In this document: positions 6,294 through 6,749 of the stretch, piece after piece | Numbering within the stretch: position 1 is the stretch's first letter | How the letters are laid out: the number at the start of each line of letters is the position of its first letter | Origin: Chloroflexota bacterium | GTDB lineage: Bacteria > Chloroflexota > Dehalococcoidia > SM23-28-2 > RBG-16-64-32 | Direction: 5' to 3' | Assembly (NCBI GenBank): GCA_022560365.1 | Contig: JADFTG010000065.1 | Coordinates: forward strand, 1-6,749 | Length of the DNA stretch: 6,749 nt | Made by a program: the position numbers and the translations under genes | The notes under the pieces: generated by a model | Told to the model about the DNA's origin: nothing | The model's database searches: none | Seen by the model: only the letters and a program-made list of their open reading frames with translations

Positions 6294-6749
6294 CTACTGC
6301 CAGCCCTTGGTGGCGCCCTCGATCATCGCCAGCGGGCCGACGGGCCACTTAAAGCCGTGGACCATCGCCTTGTTGATGTCCTCCGGGCTGGCGATGCCTT
6401 CCTCCAGCACCTTCTGTGCCTCGCGGACGGCGGCGAAGTAGATGCGGTTGGCGATGAATCCGTAGCGCCCCGGAGCGTCCTTAACGCGTACCGACGCCTT
6501 GCCCGCCCGGCTGCACAAGTCTTCGACCGCAGCGATCGTCTCCTCCGCCGTTTCGGGTGCGTGCACGATCTCGACGAGCTGCATGACGGGCGCCGGGCTG
6601 AAGAAGTGCATGCCGACGAACCGCGGCCGCCTCGCCTCCGACACGCCCTTGTTGATGTCGGAGATCGCAAGCCCGGAGGTGTTGGAGGCGAAGATCGCCT
6701 CCGGCTTGACGGCCTCGTCGAGCTCTCCGAAGACCTTCTTCTTGAGGTC
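6294..6749 (-). CDS. 3-hydroxyacyl-CoA dehydrogenase, partial (N-terminus outside window) and short at the C-terminus
   Basis: The frame is open from the window edge to the TAG at 6294-6296, giving 151 visible residues; the start lies beyond 6749. The visible part has the end of the NAD-binding 3HCDH_N domain: KPEAIFASNTSGLAIS (15-30) with the conserved SNTS, and VGMHFFSPAPVMQLVEI (45-61) with the catalytic His (H48) and its partner Glu (E60). A linker follows as VKDAPGRYGFIANRIY, with the conserved Asn (N101), three residues longer than the common DxPGFxxNR form. The C-terminal domain begins (PEDINKAMVHGFKWPVGPLAM) but the protein stops 11 residues after GPLAM. Relatives usually continue some 40-60 residues to a GRKTGRGFY-like end, which is absent here. 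The enzyme oxidises 3-hydroxyacyl-CoA with NAD in fatty-acid beta-oxidation or related routes. It is first in the visible minus-strand series and six bases from the next gene. Confidence 0.9.
   Translation of the reverse strand, partial: DLKKKVFGELDEAVKPEAIFASNTSGLAISDINKGVSEARRPRFVGMHFFSPAPVMQLVEIVHAPETAEETIAAVEDLCSRAGKASVRVKDAPGRYGFIANRIYFAAVREAQKVLEEGIASPEDINKAMVHGFKWPVGPLAMIEGATKGWQ

Noticed and set aside
5557..6348. 263-residue minus-strand frame overlapping the hypothetical protein and the dehydrogenase end
   Set aside because: It is Arg/Pro-rich and overlaps two better frames. I considered it as the lost dehydrogenase C-terminus, but it has no GLD or GRKTGRGFY-like motif.

Overview
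This is a GC-rich window with GTG starts and tight, partly overlapping gene packing, typical of a high-GC bacterium. The combination of a PMT-type mannosyltransferase, a second large GT-C-like membrane protein and a GT2/GtrA pair would fit a Chloroflexota (Dehalococcoidia-like) or actinobacterial-type genome. That assignment is inference; nothing in the window fixes the taxon. No RNA genes, CRISPR arrays, insertion sequences or phage genes are visible.

Left half, plus strand (1-3994): the C-terminus of a membrane protein overlaps by 4 bases (GTGA) a 538-residue PMT/GT39-like, polyprenyl-phosphate-sugar-dependent glycosyltransferase. A 711-residue polytopic protein follows after 13 bases; it looks like a second GT-C glycosyltransferase with DUF2298/'YYY'-like features. 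Tight spacing suggests one operon.

Right half, minus strand (read from 6749 down to 3996): the 3' part of a 3-hydroxyacyl-CoA dehydrogenase that ends unusually early, then 6 bases later an unrecognised 287-residue protein, then a GT2 polyprenyl-phosphate glycosyltransferase, then a GtrA-family small membrane protein. The GtrA gene meets the GT-C gene tail to tail with one base between the stop codons. An exact TATAAT lies just upstream of the GtrA start.

Working model: the GT2 enzyme charges a polyprenyl phosphate with a sugar on the cytoplasmic side, GtrA helps move it across the membrane, and the two GT-C enzymes use it outside, at least one of them (PMT) probably on proteins. The dehydrogenase and the 287-residue protein have no obvious link to this pathway. 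No clearly new system is visible. The most unusual items are the unassigned second GT-C protein, the short dehydrogenase and the unrecognised protein beside it.
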